From NCBI GenBank assembly GCA_008360955.1, contig LUCM01011199.1:2735-66734 (forward strand): a stretch of 64,000 nucleotides of DNA. The letters run 5' to 3'. The notes beneath the pieces were generated by a model. That model was given only the letters and a program-made list of their open reading frames with translations, searched no databases and was not told the DNA's origin. The position numbers and the translations under genes are program-made. This document shows, piece after piece, positions 9,395 to 20,969 of this stretch. Numbering within the stretch: position 1 is the stretch's first letter; each line of letters opens with the position of its first letter. This DNA is from Fasciolopsis buskii. Its lineage: Eukaryota > Platyhelminthes > Trematoda > Plagiorchiida > Fasciolidae.

Positions 9395-12080
9395 TGTGAG
9401 TTGCTCGTGGACTCACTTTCGATTGATGTCTGCTGCATCAATGAAATGCGAATTGAGGATTCGAGTAGAATAATTCAACTAGCTACTTCCAATGTATGGT
9501 CAAGATATTTCCTGCATACTTCAGGAGACGAAGCAGCTCAAGCTGTGGGTCAACGAGGTGTAGGAATAGTCTTGAGTGAGAATGCTGAAGCGGCCCTTTT
9601 AGATTGGATTCCGGTTAACAGTTGCTTGTACGCCGTAAGACTGCAGGGACCAGTGGACGCCGGGAGGCTAGTTTCGTTGAGTGCAGCTTACTTCTCAACT
9701 CGGGATAAGCCCCAAAATTTTGCAGCGCTGACACTGAAAAAGACGAGTTTTATGACGAACTCGTCACTCTCGTTCGGAAGAGCAAAGACTCTGACATTGC
9801 AGCGCTGACAGGTGATTTCAATGCCCAAGTTGGAAAACTGGGTGCATCGGAAGTTTGTTTAGGTGGGCGGTGTGCCTTGCCTGCTCAGCGAACAGATTGT
9901 GGACAATAACTTGCTCCTGTCCAGCATGAATTTCCGACACGGCTCGCGTCGCACAGCGACATGGGGCTCTATTTCGACGGGTAGTCTGAGTCGGATTGAC
10001 CATATTGCAGTAAGCTACCGTTGGCGCGGTTCTGTCCAGAACTGTAGATCATACTGGATCACGTACGTCGAATCGGACCATGCGTTAGTTTTCATGCGAT
10101 TTCTGCTGCAGCTCAACTGCCATGATCGACGCAGGCCACAAACTCGGTTGGCCGTCGAACGTCCGTGTGATTCGGCTGTTCGCAGCAGCCATGAACAGGA
10201 ACTATTCGGTGAGCAGTAATGTGGACGAGCAGTGGGATCAAATCAAGCAGGCGATGCATTTGGCAGTGGGTTTCGCCTGTGGTGTTCTAGATCTAGCGTT
10301 CATCAAAGACACTGGATCTCGCAAGGGTCGCTGGGCCTAATGGAGCGAAAACGCCAGCTCCTTGACTGCAAGGAGGTGAATGAGATGCGTGGACAGCCGT
10401 AGGGTCAGTTGACGATAATCCTTAAGAAAGACCGTGAAAACTGTTGGTTTAAGATAGCCGAAGAGATGGAATTAGCGGCCACTCCAGGTAACAATCGAAG
10501 ACCGTTTAAGTTTATACGTGACATCGGGGAGTGTCGAACTTCGGTTAGTGTAGTCATGTCCGATAGGAATGGAGAGCTGATCCATGGTATGAAATAAATA
10601 CTGGACCGTGGGGCTGAGGAATTCAAGGATCAGTTTAGCTGGCCGCATGCTAACGTATTTAGTCCGACGTCTGCAACTGCGAATCCTTGGGAGGTGTCTG
10701 TTGACCCGTCGACGGAAGTGAAAGTAGAGTCGAATATTCGACTTGTAAATCGAAGAATAGCATGCGGTCCCGATGAACTTCCGTAGTTCTTTACAAACTG
10801 GATGAAGGAACCGTGCCAAAAGCCCTTGCTTCCTTGATTCGTGATATTTGGAACAAGCAGAGCATCTTGTTTTTGTAGGGTGAGTCGTTGATTATGCCCA
10901 TGTTCAAGAAGAGCATAGAGAGTGGCTGTAGCAATCAGCGTGGGATTAGTTTGATTCCGATGGTTGCTAAGGTCTTAGCTTTGATAATCCTACGCTGTTT
11001 GACACCGGTTCGTATTGGCCTGTTTTGCATATTGTTTTGCGTGCACCAAATAATGTCGCATTTCAGTGGAGTAACATGCGAGAGCAACTGGCCGGATTTC
11101 ATCCAGACCGAGGTTGCCTCGACCAGATATTCACTTCGGCACCTACTGGAAACGCGCCACACCCACGACCGCCCTAAATCGTTTTATTCCTAGAGTTCAA
11201 AGACGCGTTCGACTCAGTCGCATCAGAAAAGGGTGTCCCATCTCTCTATTCCTGTTCAACTTCGCCATGGAGGAGGTGGTGAAAGATGCTTTAACAGGTC
11301 TGCTGAATGTAGGATATATGAATCGAACTGGGAAATGGAGTGAAGCTGTGTGATCTAGATTACGCAGATGACGTCGTATGGCTGTTCGAATCTGCAGACC
11401 ATGCACAGCGTACACTTGATAGACTGTCAGGTTCGCAGTTCGCTCAGTTCTGTTGTGTGGTTGCGATAGATGGAGTACGTGTGTCGGAGATGTTTGTCGC
11501 TTTGAGATTTCCGGTCATCGATGTTCACATACTGTCGCTGGGTTTAAATGGATTGATAGGGTAAGTAATGTTGAGGTGAGGAATTTAGTATTAGGTGGCA
11601 ATTCTGAGAACACCTTATATCAGCGTATAAAGCTTAGTAGACTACGTTGGTTGGGTCGCGTGTTGCGTATGCTAAACACTCGTCTACCATACCTTGGCCT
11701 ATTTTGTGTTCCTTCCAAGGAGTGGAGGAAGCTATGGGGAGGTAAGCAGATGAAGTGGCAATGTTGGAAGAGAAAATGCACAGGGAATTTAAGTAAAGTA
11801 GTTGTCTCACGTCTTGTGGTTTAGGGTCCGAAGGACGCGTCAACTAGCTAGCTGGAGACACTGAAAGATATACAGTGAACCGTAAGCAGTGGCGATCATG
11901 TTATCATTTTCTATCGAATCAGAATGATTGGAAAACTGCGTTTGCACAGTAAGATTGTGCTCCGTGTGTTGGTTATTGCACCAATCTTTTGATATACACA
12001 TGAAACTCTGGAGAAAAGGCAGCTGTCAGTGAGGCATGCCTTGCTGTTTAACGCTGATGTTTAGTGATGATGGTTGTTCG
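9395..12080 (+). mobile_element. RTE-type retrotransposon, 5'-truncated, EEP plus RT, decayed
   Basis: The copy starts within the EEP endonuclease (LVDSLSIDVCCINEMRIEDS near 9401, then AVGQRGVGIVLS). It continues through SRIDHIAVSYRWRGSVQN and YVESDHALVFMRF (9863-10219), which holds the SDH motif that closes the EEP fold. The RT follows in fragments: NRRPFKFIRDIGE (10409-10597), SGCSNQRGISLIPMVAKVLA (10888), and the catalytic box DLDYADDVVWLFESADHAQ at 11340-11564, still with YADD. The C-terminal RIKLSRLRWLGRVLRM is at 11600-11824. The 3' end carries the family signature TTGCTGTTTAACGCTGA with GATGATGG near 12035-12075. Multiple frameshifts make it non-coding today. Confidence 0.85.
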
Positions 12081-13182
12081 AACCGAACTGTAGTGAAAAA
12101 GTGCCTACTCTGTCATTTTTAACTTACCGGGGCACATTGTCACTTCATGACTGGAGGCAACAATCTGGCTCTTTCGTGATCGTGCCCTCCCCCCACCTTT
12201 CACTGACACACTTTTTGATTTGGTTGTTTGCTGTTTTATACTGTACTTCACTTTATGCCCATTACCAAGACATTATTTCTATCTTAGTCAAAATTGTAAG
12301 TGATATGATGTTAATAACACAGTGTTTTTAGTGGATGTAATGCGCCAACGTTTCGACTCCTGTGGGTTGTCTTTCTCAAGGCAAGTTGCTTAGTCAGAAA
12401 TTTTTGTAATCGCTTTCGCACATCATCCGATGGTTCTCTAGAGGAAGTCGCGATTTGTTTGAATTACGGTTCCTCGTACATAGAAGTAGATATTGAAACG
12501 TTCCCAGGAACGTAGTCGCCGGCAGCATTTCCTTTTCTCTTTTGACTTAATCTTTTTAGCAGGAAGTGGACCTCTGCTACGGTTAGTCAATGCATTTTAC
12601 GTCTGATGGAAGCACCACTCGCAGGCGCAATTTGCTGCCTTCACTTTGTACGATTATGGACATATCAAGTTCCCGTTCTATATGTCCGCTAAATTCGGTT
12701 TGTGCAGCCATTGACCTTGCACCAATTGCTTTGGCATTGAGTCGTATCTCCCTCTGTTTCCAACCATCGCTTGGGGAAGGGATCTCATAGAGGCCAACTC
12801 CGTGGTCTAACTTCATCTGCACGACCCAGGCCACCAAACCTTTCATACTTTTTTGTCAAATCAGCCGCTGGCTACCTCGATCCATCGTCCAACAGTTACC
12901 TGCCTTAAGGAATAGCGTACAACGAGGCAGTCGTTCTGTGGACATGCACGAAATATGTCAACCATCTGAAATCGGTCCACGTTAGGCAAGTTCCGGTGTC
13001 ATGCTGACGGGCTTCTTTATCCTTTGCCCCCCCCCCGGTCATTCCCGTTGTGTTCCCTTATTAGTTAGTTGCCGAGTGGGTTTCATCCAATCTCCCGGGC
13101 GTGGTAAAAGACTGCTTTAATGTTTAAGCATTCTCTTCAGCCTTGTAACTCATTTGAGGTCATCTGCATGTCTTCAAATGCC
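12080..13182. other. Unassigned stretch
   Basis: No gene recognised. An 87-codon open frame lies on the minus strand at 12846-12583 with no family I can name. The ATGTTAATAACACA motif at 12308-12321 matches the hairpin arm at 1468. It is followed by GCCAACGTTTCGACTCCTG, which resembles the tail of some dispersed repeat. There is a C homopolymer near 13026-13037. Confidence 0.35.
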
Positions 13183-14103
13183 TTGAGTTTATCAGAGTCT
13201 GCCATTCGCGCTTCATCTCCCATAATATTTCCGTGGACGAAGGCCGTTGTGGCCGGGTTTTCGAACTTCTCAAATCGAGACGTATACCTTGTTGCCTACA
13301 ACGCCGAAGAAATCTTCCAGATGCACAGCGCGCTACCCAAAGGTTTTTAACGTAAACGAGTGCTTCATCGGCAATTCAAGTTACGCTGTTTCAGAAGGTG
13401 TCGAGGACAAATACGACCAGTCGTATGACTTGGATGCTTACTGATGGTGAACTCAGATGGTATCACTAGTACTCCCAAATAAGGTTCTTGATATTTTATT
13501 GTGAAACCAGGATGGATGAACATGAGCGACCGATTGGATGAAAGTCGTATTCAGCATGATAGTACGCACATTTTAAATGAAGCGTTAATTGGGAACTGGG
13601 TCCCATTTTCGATTGAAGTTATTCCCGGTCGTTTGTACTGCAGGCTGCCGTCAGTGATGTTTGCCTTGCTGTTTAACGCTGAACGTTGATGATGATGATT
13701 ATGACTCATGTATGTCACACTGCGTTCACCGCACGTCTGCACATGTGCTTTTGTGGATTCCTACGGGCCTACAAATATGCGGATGGCCTGTGTTTAATCG
13801 GAATGGTCTGCTTTAGTTTGTGAAATGACCCAGGTTTATGAGGTAGCAGTATTCGGAATATTCGTTAGGATTTGCTCACTGTAGCCTGGGGTTGGTCTGC
13901 CATACTCGCAAGTGGTAGTTCTCTTTCGATAGGTTTTGGGCTCCTCACAATTGATCATGCTTCTGAACCAGAACGATGGTTTTCAGAGCCGAGTAAATAA
14001 CGGAAGATAACCGAGCGGGAGAATACCATTGGATTGGAGAAGAAACACTTATACTGATCAGGGAAGTTCAGTCCTTATTATCGCAGTGAACTGCCAGTTA
14101 AGC
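13183..14103. repeat. 921-bp direct repeat, copy 1
   Basis: Matches 20049-20969 at a constant offset of 6866 bases. I see a single mismatch, A versus G, near 14025/20891. It contains the RTE 3'-end signature (TTGCTGTTTAACGCTGAACG, then GATGATGATG) at about 13663-13700, plus some 400 bases of sequence downstream of that end. Confidence 0.9.
13663..13702 (+). mobile_element. RTE 3' terminus with GAT repeats
   Basis: TTTGCCTTGCTGTTTAACGC followed by TGAACGTTGATGATGATG is the same 3' end seen at 12035 and 20530 on + and at 54270, 25575 and 36802 on -. The upstream 480 bases of the 921-bp repeat do not resemble the RT region of the other copies. This may therefore be the end of a deletion derivative. 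Confidence 0.65.
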
Positions 14104-15840
14104 CGGGGCGAACACCGTCGTCGTGCAAGCACTTTGTCCGGAAAGCAGGCCTTTTTACGGGAGGAAGGGTCAGTCCGAGCGGACTAGAAGCAATCAACTC
14201 TAACGGCGCATACAGTCATTTGAGACGGTTCCTTGTTGGTGCTCATTGTTTCTTCGGGCTCATGGTCATCTTTTGTGCATTTTTATCCATATGCAAGGTT
14301 TTTCTGGCACCAGGCCTATTTTCCTTCGTCTTTCCTAGTATGCCCACTGGCTACGTCTTCAGTAGATTGGTTCCTTGATCCGATTTTGTGGAATGATCTC
14401 CTTCATTCGGTACACATGTTGACTGTTTTTCTCAATTTAGAACGGTTATCTGAAGTTTGTTTAAAGCAGTGCGTGGTCATGTGTGGTATAATTAACTATC
14501 ATCTGGTTATATAGTGTTTCTTCTGTCTTCAGACATCTTAATGCTTGACGTCTGAAGCGTGTGGTCGCAACATTTGAGCATCCATAAGTGTACATTTCTC
14601 TCTCTCTAAACCCTAAGGGTTTTCCATGGAAGCAAAGCATTCCCAGTCCAAAAGTGAACATCTCAGCTAGATTCATCTATCAACTTCCGTTTTGGCCGAA
14701 AATGGACGGTGAGTTTCATGTACGAAAATGTTTGCCGCATACTATACTGCTGCCCACCCACTTTTCATCTAACCTTTTCCAATTTACATTAGTCTTTTAG
14801 TTTCAATCGAGTTTCTAAGTCAGAATTCGCTCCTGACGTTTTGACTTTCGCATTATCACTGAACTAATTTAACCAGGCTTTTCCTCGTATATGACTTCAC
14901 TCAAAAAGAAACTGACGAGCAAAGTTAACGAAATAACAATATTTGCCTTCTGTGGTCTCCAACCGGAAGGCGTTTGCTTCATTACTATGTGTCTGTTTCT
15001 TGGGATCTCTAGGTGTTATAAGAACTGAAACAATGTGCACCACTCAAGTCAAGAGAAGACACTTCAGATGATCGATACGCGAATAGGCAGCGTTATTAGA
15101 TTTGAATTCCCATATGGTTTTGGGAATGTTGCATACAATTCAGTCTATCGTGCGCTTGTAGTCAGTCCTAACCATGGTTTACTGTTTTGTCACATATTAT
15201 TGTAATATCCATTTAAAGTGTCAAATTAAAGCAGATAATGAGAATCGCCAAGTAAAGTCATGAAGTTTCGTGCTTATGCTGATACCCATCATCACAGACG
15301 TTAATCGCTGAGGTGGACAACTTCGGTCTTCTGAAGCTAAAAGTTCTCATTATTCAGAGAATGAAAAAGTAGCCAAAAAGTTAGCGTAAGAAATAAGGAA
15401 TCACGTATTCCTCGGAATTGCTCATCACGCCCGATCGACAATCAGCTCAGCTTCAAGAAACCATTCAGCTACTTCATCTTTTTTAGAAATCTTGACTGGT
15501 GCATTCAAATCGCACCCCGGGCGGACTAGTGTGAGTCGTACGGTGTAGCCATTAGGATACATGCGTAGGCTCTCAACCGTTTTCGGAAGTTTGCCACTCG
15601 ATATTGCATATATTTTTTATTGGTTTTGTGCAACCATGGACCGCTAGTGGACGGTAATCGGATGCTAATGGTTTTAACAATGAAAACCAGCGGTCTTGTG
15701 ATTCCTTGGTTTCTTCATGGATAGCTGGGGGCTAGTATTGTCCTCAGTAATAGCTCTTCATAGCCTCGTTAAACCACCCATGCTCGAATTTTGAGTGGAG
15801 AGTTACTGTCAACCGCCATCTGTAGTCGAACTCTTTGATC
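14104..15840. other. Unassigned stretch
   Basis: No gene, RNA or mobile-element motif recognised. The longest open frame is 93 codons at 14233-14514 on +, with no family resemblance. Treated as intronic. Confidence 0.4.
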
Positions 15841-15849
15841 TCCATTTGA

Positions 15850-17080
15850 AGCAGTCCGGTGCAATTTCCGCCCTTCTATTTTCCATATATAATTCCTCTG
15901 GTTATCCTATTTGTGAACCACGTTAGAAAGCTGTTTTTCTTAACGACTACCGTCCATTTCCACCTTACTCAGTTTTTCTAGTCCTCCGGTTTCTTCTCTT
16001 TATACTGTTCCCATTTTTCTACCTCTTTCCGCCCCTAGAAAGACCTGCCAGCCGTTGCCTTCCTTGAAGTTTTCTAAATTACCGAGTCGGACAGTATACT
16101 GACCATCTATCCTAAAATGTATTGCCTTGGATTGTCTTCTCTCTTGCGTTGCGTATACTGTGTTCCCGCTCAAATTTTCTATCATCCCGATGTCACAGAT
16201 ATATATCACAAGTACTCCTGTTCTTAAACGTTGTTATTCCCCGGACTCGTATATGTATCATCCAGTTTTCTTTAATTCAGCTATTTTAAGGTATTCGAAA
16301 CTGGCACCTCCAAACAGCTGGGTTCGTTTCTCGAACACGAAGAACCACTAAGCAACCATCAATAGAGATTTCAACCTGATCGTCCAACCGGCGATCTAGC
16401 GTTTCCCATCTTACATTCCTCCTCGGTACACTTGATAATCATGGAGAAACAGACATGTTCTTGCTCCGCATCTCTAAGACTTTCAGCCACGTTCGACATA
16501 AATGTTTTCTAGTGAAACTGCTCACGTTCGGGTGCAATCTGGCTCTAATATCGTGGTCATTGAATTTTCTCGGCAAGCGAACCATCTTCATTCAAGTTAA
16601 TATGATCCTGTCCCAACCACTCCCCATAAATGCTGACGTTCGTCAAGGTTCGGTGCCCGTGCCCGTCCTTTTCTCTTTCGTCGTTACTTATCTATCCTCC
16701 AATTTCAACCCAATCCATTCCTTTGCCGACTATACCACTATCTGTAGTTCTCTTTCTTATCGTATTTCTCGCCACACGAACCCCAATATCGATCGTGACC
16801 GTTAACTCGTAGGTGCATCCTTAAACTCCCGAGGCTCCAACAAGTATGTTACAAGTTTTCGTGCCGGGTTGGAACCCCACTCACTGTCTTGTGAGTAACG
16901 CTTTTGCGTCAAAGGCCCTGGTTAGGGTTCCCAAAATAGAACCCGTTCTGTGTTTTGGGCATCCGCGAAGAACCGTTAATCCGAATATCCAGCATCCTTT
17001 CTGTAGACGTTTCTAATTTCCGGGGTCTACGCAGGCTACCACGAGGAACTGCATCTCGACGGATCTACCTGATGACAGCG
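15850..17080 (+). mobile_element. CR1/Jockey-like non-LTR RT remnant
   Basis: The frame at 16455-16805 follows the RT of CR1/Jockey-type elements. ISKTFSHVRHKCFLVKL stands where DISKAFDRVWHKGLL is usual. PLPINADVRQGSVPVPVLFS stands where the PINAGVPQGSVLSPTLF block lies. NPIHSFADYTTICSSLSYRI replaces the catalytic FADD box with FADY. The flanks (15850-16450 and 16812-17080) look like the decayed remainder of the same element. A mutated catalytic aspartate and stops on both sides make it inactive. This clade is distinct from the RTE copies that dominate the window. Confidence 0.75.
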
Positions 17081-18090
17081 TTAAGGGGAAGGGAAGAAAT
17101 AGTTCTCAAGCATTGCTTAAACTAAAGAGTTCCTTTAACTTGAGGGTCTTCAATGTCCGCACACTCACCCGACTAAGGCAACAAGCTACTCTAGTTAAAA
17201 ACCTTGAGACTTTCAAAATAGACGTTTGCTGTGTCTCCGAAAGGCGCATACAGAACCTCACTTTCATGATCACTCTTCGTATCCCAGATACAACCTGATT
17301 CTTTCGATCCAATCCTCGCGTGTCCCGTTACCGGGTTTTGACCATTCGTGGGCAGACTGGCATTGGGATTGCTGTGAGCATGGGAGCAGAACGTGTGCTG
17401 TTAGATTGGATCCAAATCAATAGTCCTTTATGTGCAGTTCGATTGTACGGTTCTGTACGTGTTACTAGCAATCGTTTGAAGCGTCGTTGTTTTCTCGTTG
17501 GATCCTATGTAATGCTTTCACTGATTGCAACTCCCCTGGGGCAAAATAAGAGTTCTGCAAGGAATTATCACAACTATTCCTCAGTTTGCGTTCAACGGAT
17601 GTTGTGTTCGTTGCTGATAGGTTTAACACCCAACTTGGATACTTAGCCAAAACGGAACGGTACATCGGAGGCCAATATTCTGTCCCAGGCGAACGGGCCG
17701 ACGACAAAGATCCTATCGTCCAGGTTTGTTCTTATGACAAATTGGGGAACACGAAATTTTGTCATCAAAAGCGACATCGGCTCACCCGGCGCCCCTCATT
17801 GCCTTCACAGCGTTGGACTCAGATTGACCTCATTGCCCTCGGTCACTGGTGGCTTGGGTCAGTCGATGATTGGCAATGATTCTGACCCGCTCTCATGTAC
17901 GCAGATCATGCTTTGGTCCGAGCTCGCCCTTGTTTGAGCTTAATTTATGATTGCGCCAGCACAAAAGCGATTTGTACGGTACAGTCGATTCTAGACGATA
18001 ATTGCCGACTGCAATTACAGCGGGAAGTTTCAATGCGGTAGTCTTCTGAGCAGGTTTCCCGTGTTCCGAGCGAACACTGGGAACAGATCA

Positions 18091-18181
18091 AGGAACCCCT
18101 CTACTCAGCTGCTACTGCCACGCGGGACTGCAGGCCATGTAAACCTCAGAAATGGTAGATGTCCTCGACTCCACTTGCACT
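18091..18181. repeat. 90-bp direct duplication inside an RTE remnant, copy 1
   Basis: Repeated at 18759-18849 with a handful of differences. The shared core includes ACTGCCACGCGGGACTGCAG. The two copies are 668 bases apart. Confidence 0.85.
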
Positions 18182-18758
18182 AACAAATCTTGTGATTCAT
18201 AAGGACTGCCACTTCTTCTTGCTGTACCCATTTGATCAGCAGCATGCTGAGAGTGATTTCACAGATGTGTACGCAAAGAAAGACGTTAGCAGCCAATATG
18301 CCCTCGAGATAAAGATGGAACCCGTATGGCTAGAGCAACCACCGGGTGAGTTCGCAAATATATTAGGACAATAATCGACTCCTTACACAGAGAGCGGACT
18401 TCTTGGAACACCAGACATTCGAGAACAAAAATGGAAGTCCTTTGACCACTTCCGTTTGTCTATTTATGAACGGAGCTATTTAAGGACCATCGCAGCCTGT
18501 GCTCAATAAAGATTTACCGTTTGGATTTCCGCATCAAAAGATAGATATGCTGAAACGGGCCGCAACAGCTGCGCTTAGCCCAACGGTTCAGTGTTTGTTG
18601 TCCGTCATCAATGGGTGCTCCATTACTATAGCAGTTTCACTAACCGAAGTTCGCTGTCTACCGGCATCGCATTCATGCTTGAACGGCTACTAACCGTTAC
18701 ACGTGCCAATCAAATTTATTCGGTTTCCTTGAACAACCAATTTCCACAGTCAACCCTA

Positions 18759-18849
18759 AGGAATCCCTCTAATCAGCTGCTACTGCCACGCGGGACTGCA
18801 GGCCATGTAAACCTCAGAAACGATAGATGTCCTCGACTCCAGCTGCACT
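18759..18849. repeat. 90-bp direct duplication, copy 2
   Basis: Partner of 18091-18181, within the same RTE remnant. Confidence 0.85.
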
Positions 18850-19529
18850 GTGAGATGTTCTCAGACCCGTTCCGCCGGACGCAGTATGCATCTGGATGCG
18901 TAGATCCCTGAAACGTCAATTGACCAGGAGTTTGAAAGATGAAGTAGTGCTGAATAGGAAAATAGTAGGGAAATGGGAAAGGCTGCACCATTGACGGGTC
19001 TGTATTGCTCTGCATCTCCCGAGCATGTCCCTTGTGAGTACAAATTATAGGTGACTGATTACCTTGTATTTATATTATCAGCAGCTTATGGTGGGTAATT
19101 TTTTTATAATTAACTCGGAGGTTGTGTTAGTACTAGGTTCCAGCCTGTGGCCTTAAGAAACGGCAGAATTAGAATAGGTTGAGGTGGTTGGTACATTTTT
19201 TGCGCTTGTCCACAAAACGCTTGCCTCGTTGCACGCTGTTTTTCAGAGAAGGTTATTAGTTAGAGGATTGGTCGAGATGGGCCAGTCGATGACATGACAG
19301 ATAAGTTTGGAAACTTTGACCAGTGGGTTGGCTGATCTAGGTGTACCTAGACCACAGGGTGCGGTTCACGAGAACCCCCGAAACAGTGGTTGGTGATAAC
19401 AGATGATAGGAGTCAGTACTGCAGTCATTGGCGTTTTCGAATTCGAGCCTTTCTGAAATTGTGTAGTCCTTAAATTCACTTTCTTTGTTGTAAGTTTTCA
19501 CTATTCATCGTTATTTTTTTTGTTTAACC

Positions 19530-20050
19530 AGGCGGTGCTCTGAGATAGCATCGAAAAGCACAATATTTAGATGAAAATCCAGTGGGTGTTCAGTGTTCTC
19601 CAACGGAGTGGTGTGCTAGCGAAGTTCGTAAACCTGTTGCGAGCACTGCGCTTACATACCTATGGTCGCGTGAAGGTATACGGCGAACTAACAAGTTCAT
19701 TCGAAACGTCTAGTGACCTTAGACAAGGGTATCCTATCTCTCCATTCCTCTTCAAATTCTTACTGGACGAAGTGATGGAGAATGCTTTATGAGGTCTCCA
19801 GAATGTAGGATGTATGAATCGAACTGGGAAATGGAGTGAAGCTGTGTGATCTAGATTACGCAGATGACGTCGTATAGCTGTTCGACTCCGCGGACCATGC
19901 ACAACGTGCACTTGATAGACTGTCAGGGTCGCAATTCGCTCAGTTCTGTTGTGTGGTTGCGATAGATGGAGTACGTGTGTCGGAGATGTTTGTCGCTTTG
20001 AGATTTCCGATCATCGATGTTCACATACTGTCGCTGGGTTTAGATGGATT
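19530..20050 (+). mobile_element. RTE RT fragment fused to the 921-bp repeat
   Basis: The frame at 19571-19792 encodes the RT palm entry block (KFVNLLRALRLHTYGRVKVY, then DLRQGYPISPFLFKFLLDEV). The next 250 bases match 11307-11555 closely, up to GTTTAGATGGATTGAG. At that point the sequence leaves the RTE and enters the 921-bp repeat. In the related copy at 11555, the RTE simply continues. The YADD-encoding segment is present but frameshifted. Confidence 0.8.
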
Positions 20051-20969
20051 GAGTTTATCAGAGTCTGCCATTCGCGCTTCATCTCCCATAATATTTCCGT
20101 GGACGAAGGCCGTTGTGGCCGGGTTTTCGAACTTCTCAAATCGAGACGTATACCTTGTTGCCTACAACGCCGAAGAAATCTTCCAGATGCACAGCGCGCT
20201 ACCCAAAGGTTTTTAACGTAAACGAGTGCTTCATCGGCAATTCAAGTTACGCTGTTTCAGAAGGTGTCGAGGACAAATACGACCAGTCGTATGACTTGGA
20301 TGCTTACTGATGGTGAACTCAGATGGTATCACTAGTACTCCCAAATAAGGTTCTTGATATTTTATTGTGAAACCAGGATGGATGAACATGAGCGACCGAT
20401 TGGATGAAAGTCGTATTCAGCATGATAGTACGCACATTTTAAATGAAGCGTTAATTGGGAACTGGGTCCCATTTTCGATTGAAGTTATTCCCGGTCGTTT
20501 GTACTGCAGGCTGCCGTCAGTGATGTTTGCCTTGCTGTTTAACGCTGAACGTTGATGATGATGATTATGACTCATGTATGTCACACTGCGTTCACCGCAC
20601 GTCTGCACATGTGCTTTTGTGGATTCCTACGGGCCTACAAATATGCGGATGGCCTGTGTTTAATCGGAATGGTCTGCTTTAGTTTGTGAAATGACCCAGG
20701 TTTATGAGGTAGCAGTATTCGGAATATTCGTTAGGATTTGCTCACTGTAGCCTGGGGTTGGTCTGCCATACTCGCAAGTGGTAGTTCTCTTTCGATAGGT
20801 TTTGGGCTCCTCACAATTGATCATGCTTCTGAACCAGAACGATGGTTTTCAGAGCCGAGTAAATAACGGAAGATAACCGAGCGGGAGAATACCGTTGGAT
20901 TGGAGAAGAAACACTTATACTGATCAGGGAAGTTCAGTCCTTATTATCGCAGTGAACTGCCAGTTAAGC
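20049..20969. repeat. 921-bp direct repeat, copy 2
   Basis: Partner of 13183-14103 with one visible mismatch. The left junction shares only TTGAG with the other copy. The right end diverges after GTTAAGC. Confidence 0.9.

Larger units (their letters stand above)
17100..19480 (+). mobile_element. RTE-type retrotransposon remnant, EEP start to C-terminal end
   Basis: The endonuclease begins near 17113 with FNVRTLTRLRQQATLVKNLE and IDVCCVSERRIQ. It continues with GIGIAVSMGAERVLLDWIQI (17320-17646) and RSTDVVFVADRFNTQLG (17586-17879), where the usual GDFN catalytic motif has become ADRFN. A linker follows (REHWEQIKEPLY near 18070). The RT core is largely missing, and the C-terminal part related to 3784-4200 is seen at 19140-19480 (GGTTGAGGTGGTTGG onward). 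It belongs with the copy at 2410. A 90-base piece of its linker is present twice (18091-18181 and 18759-18849). Confidence 0.7.

Noticed and set aside
13026..13037. C homopolymers at 13026 and 53099 as regulatory sites
   Set aside because: Simple homopolymer runs without further context, and likely to be length-variable or sequencing-sensitive.
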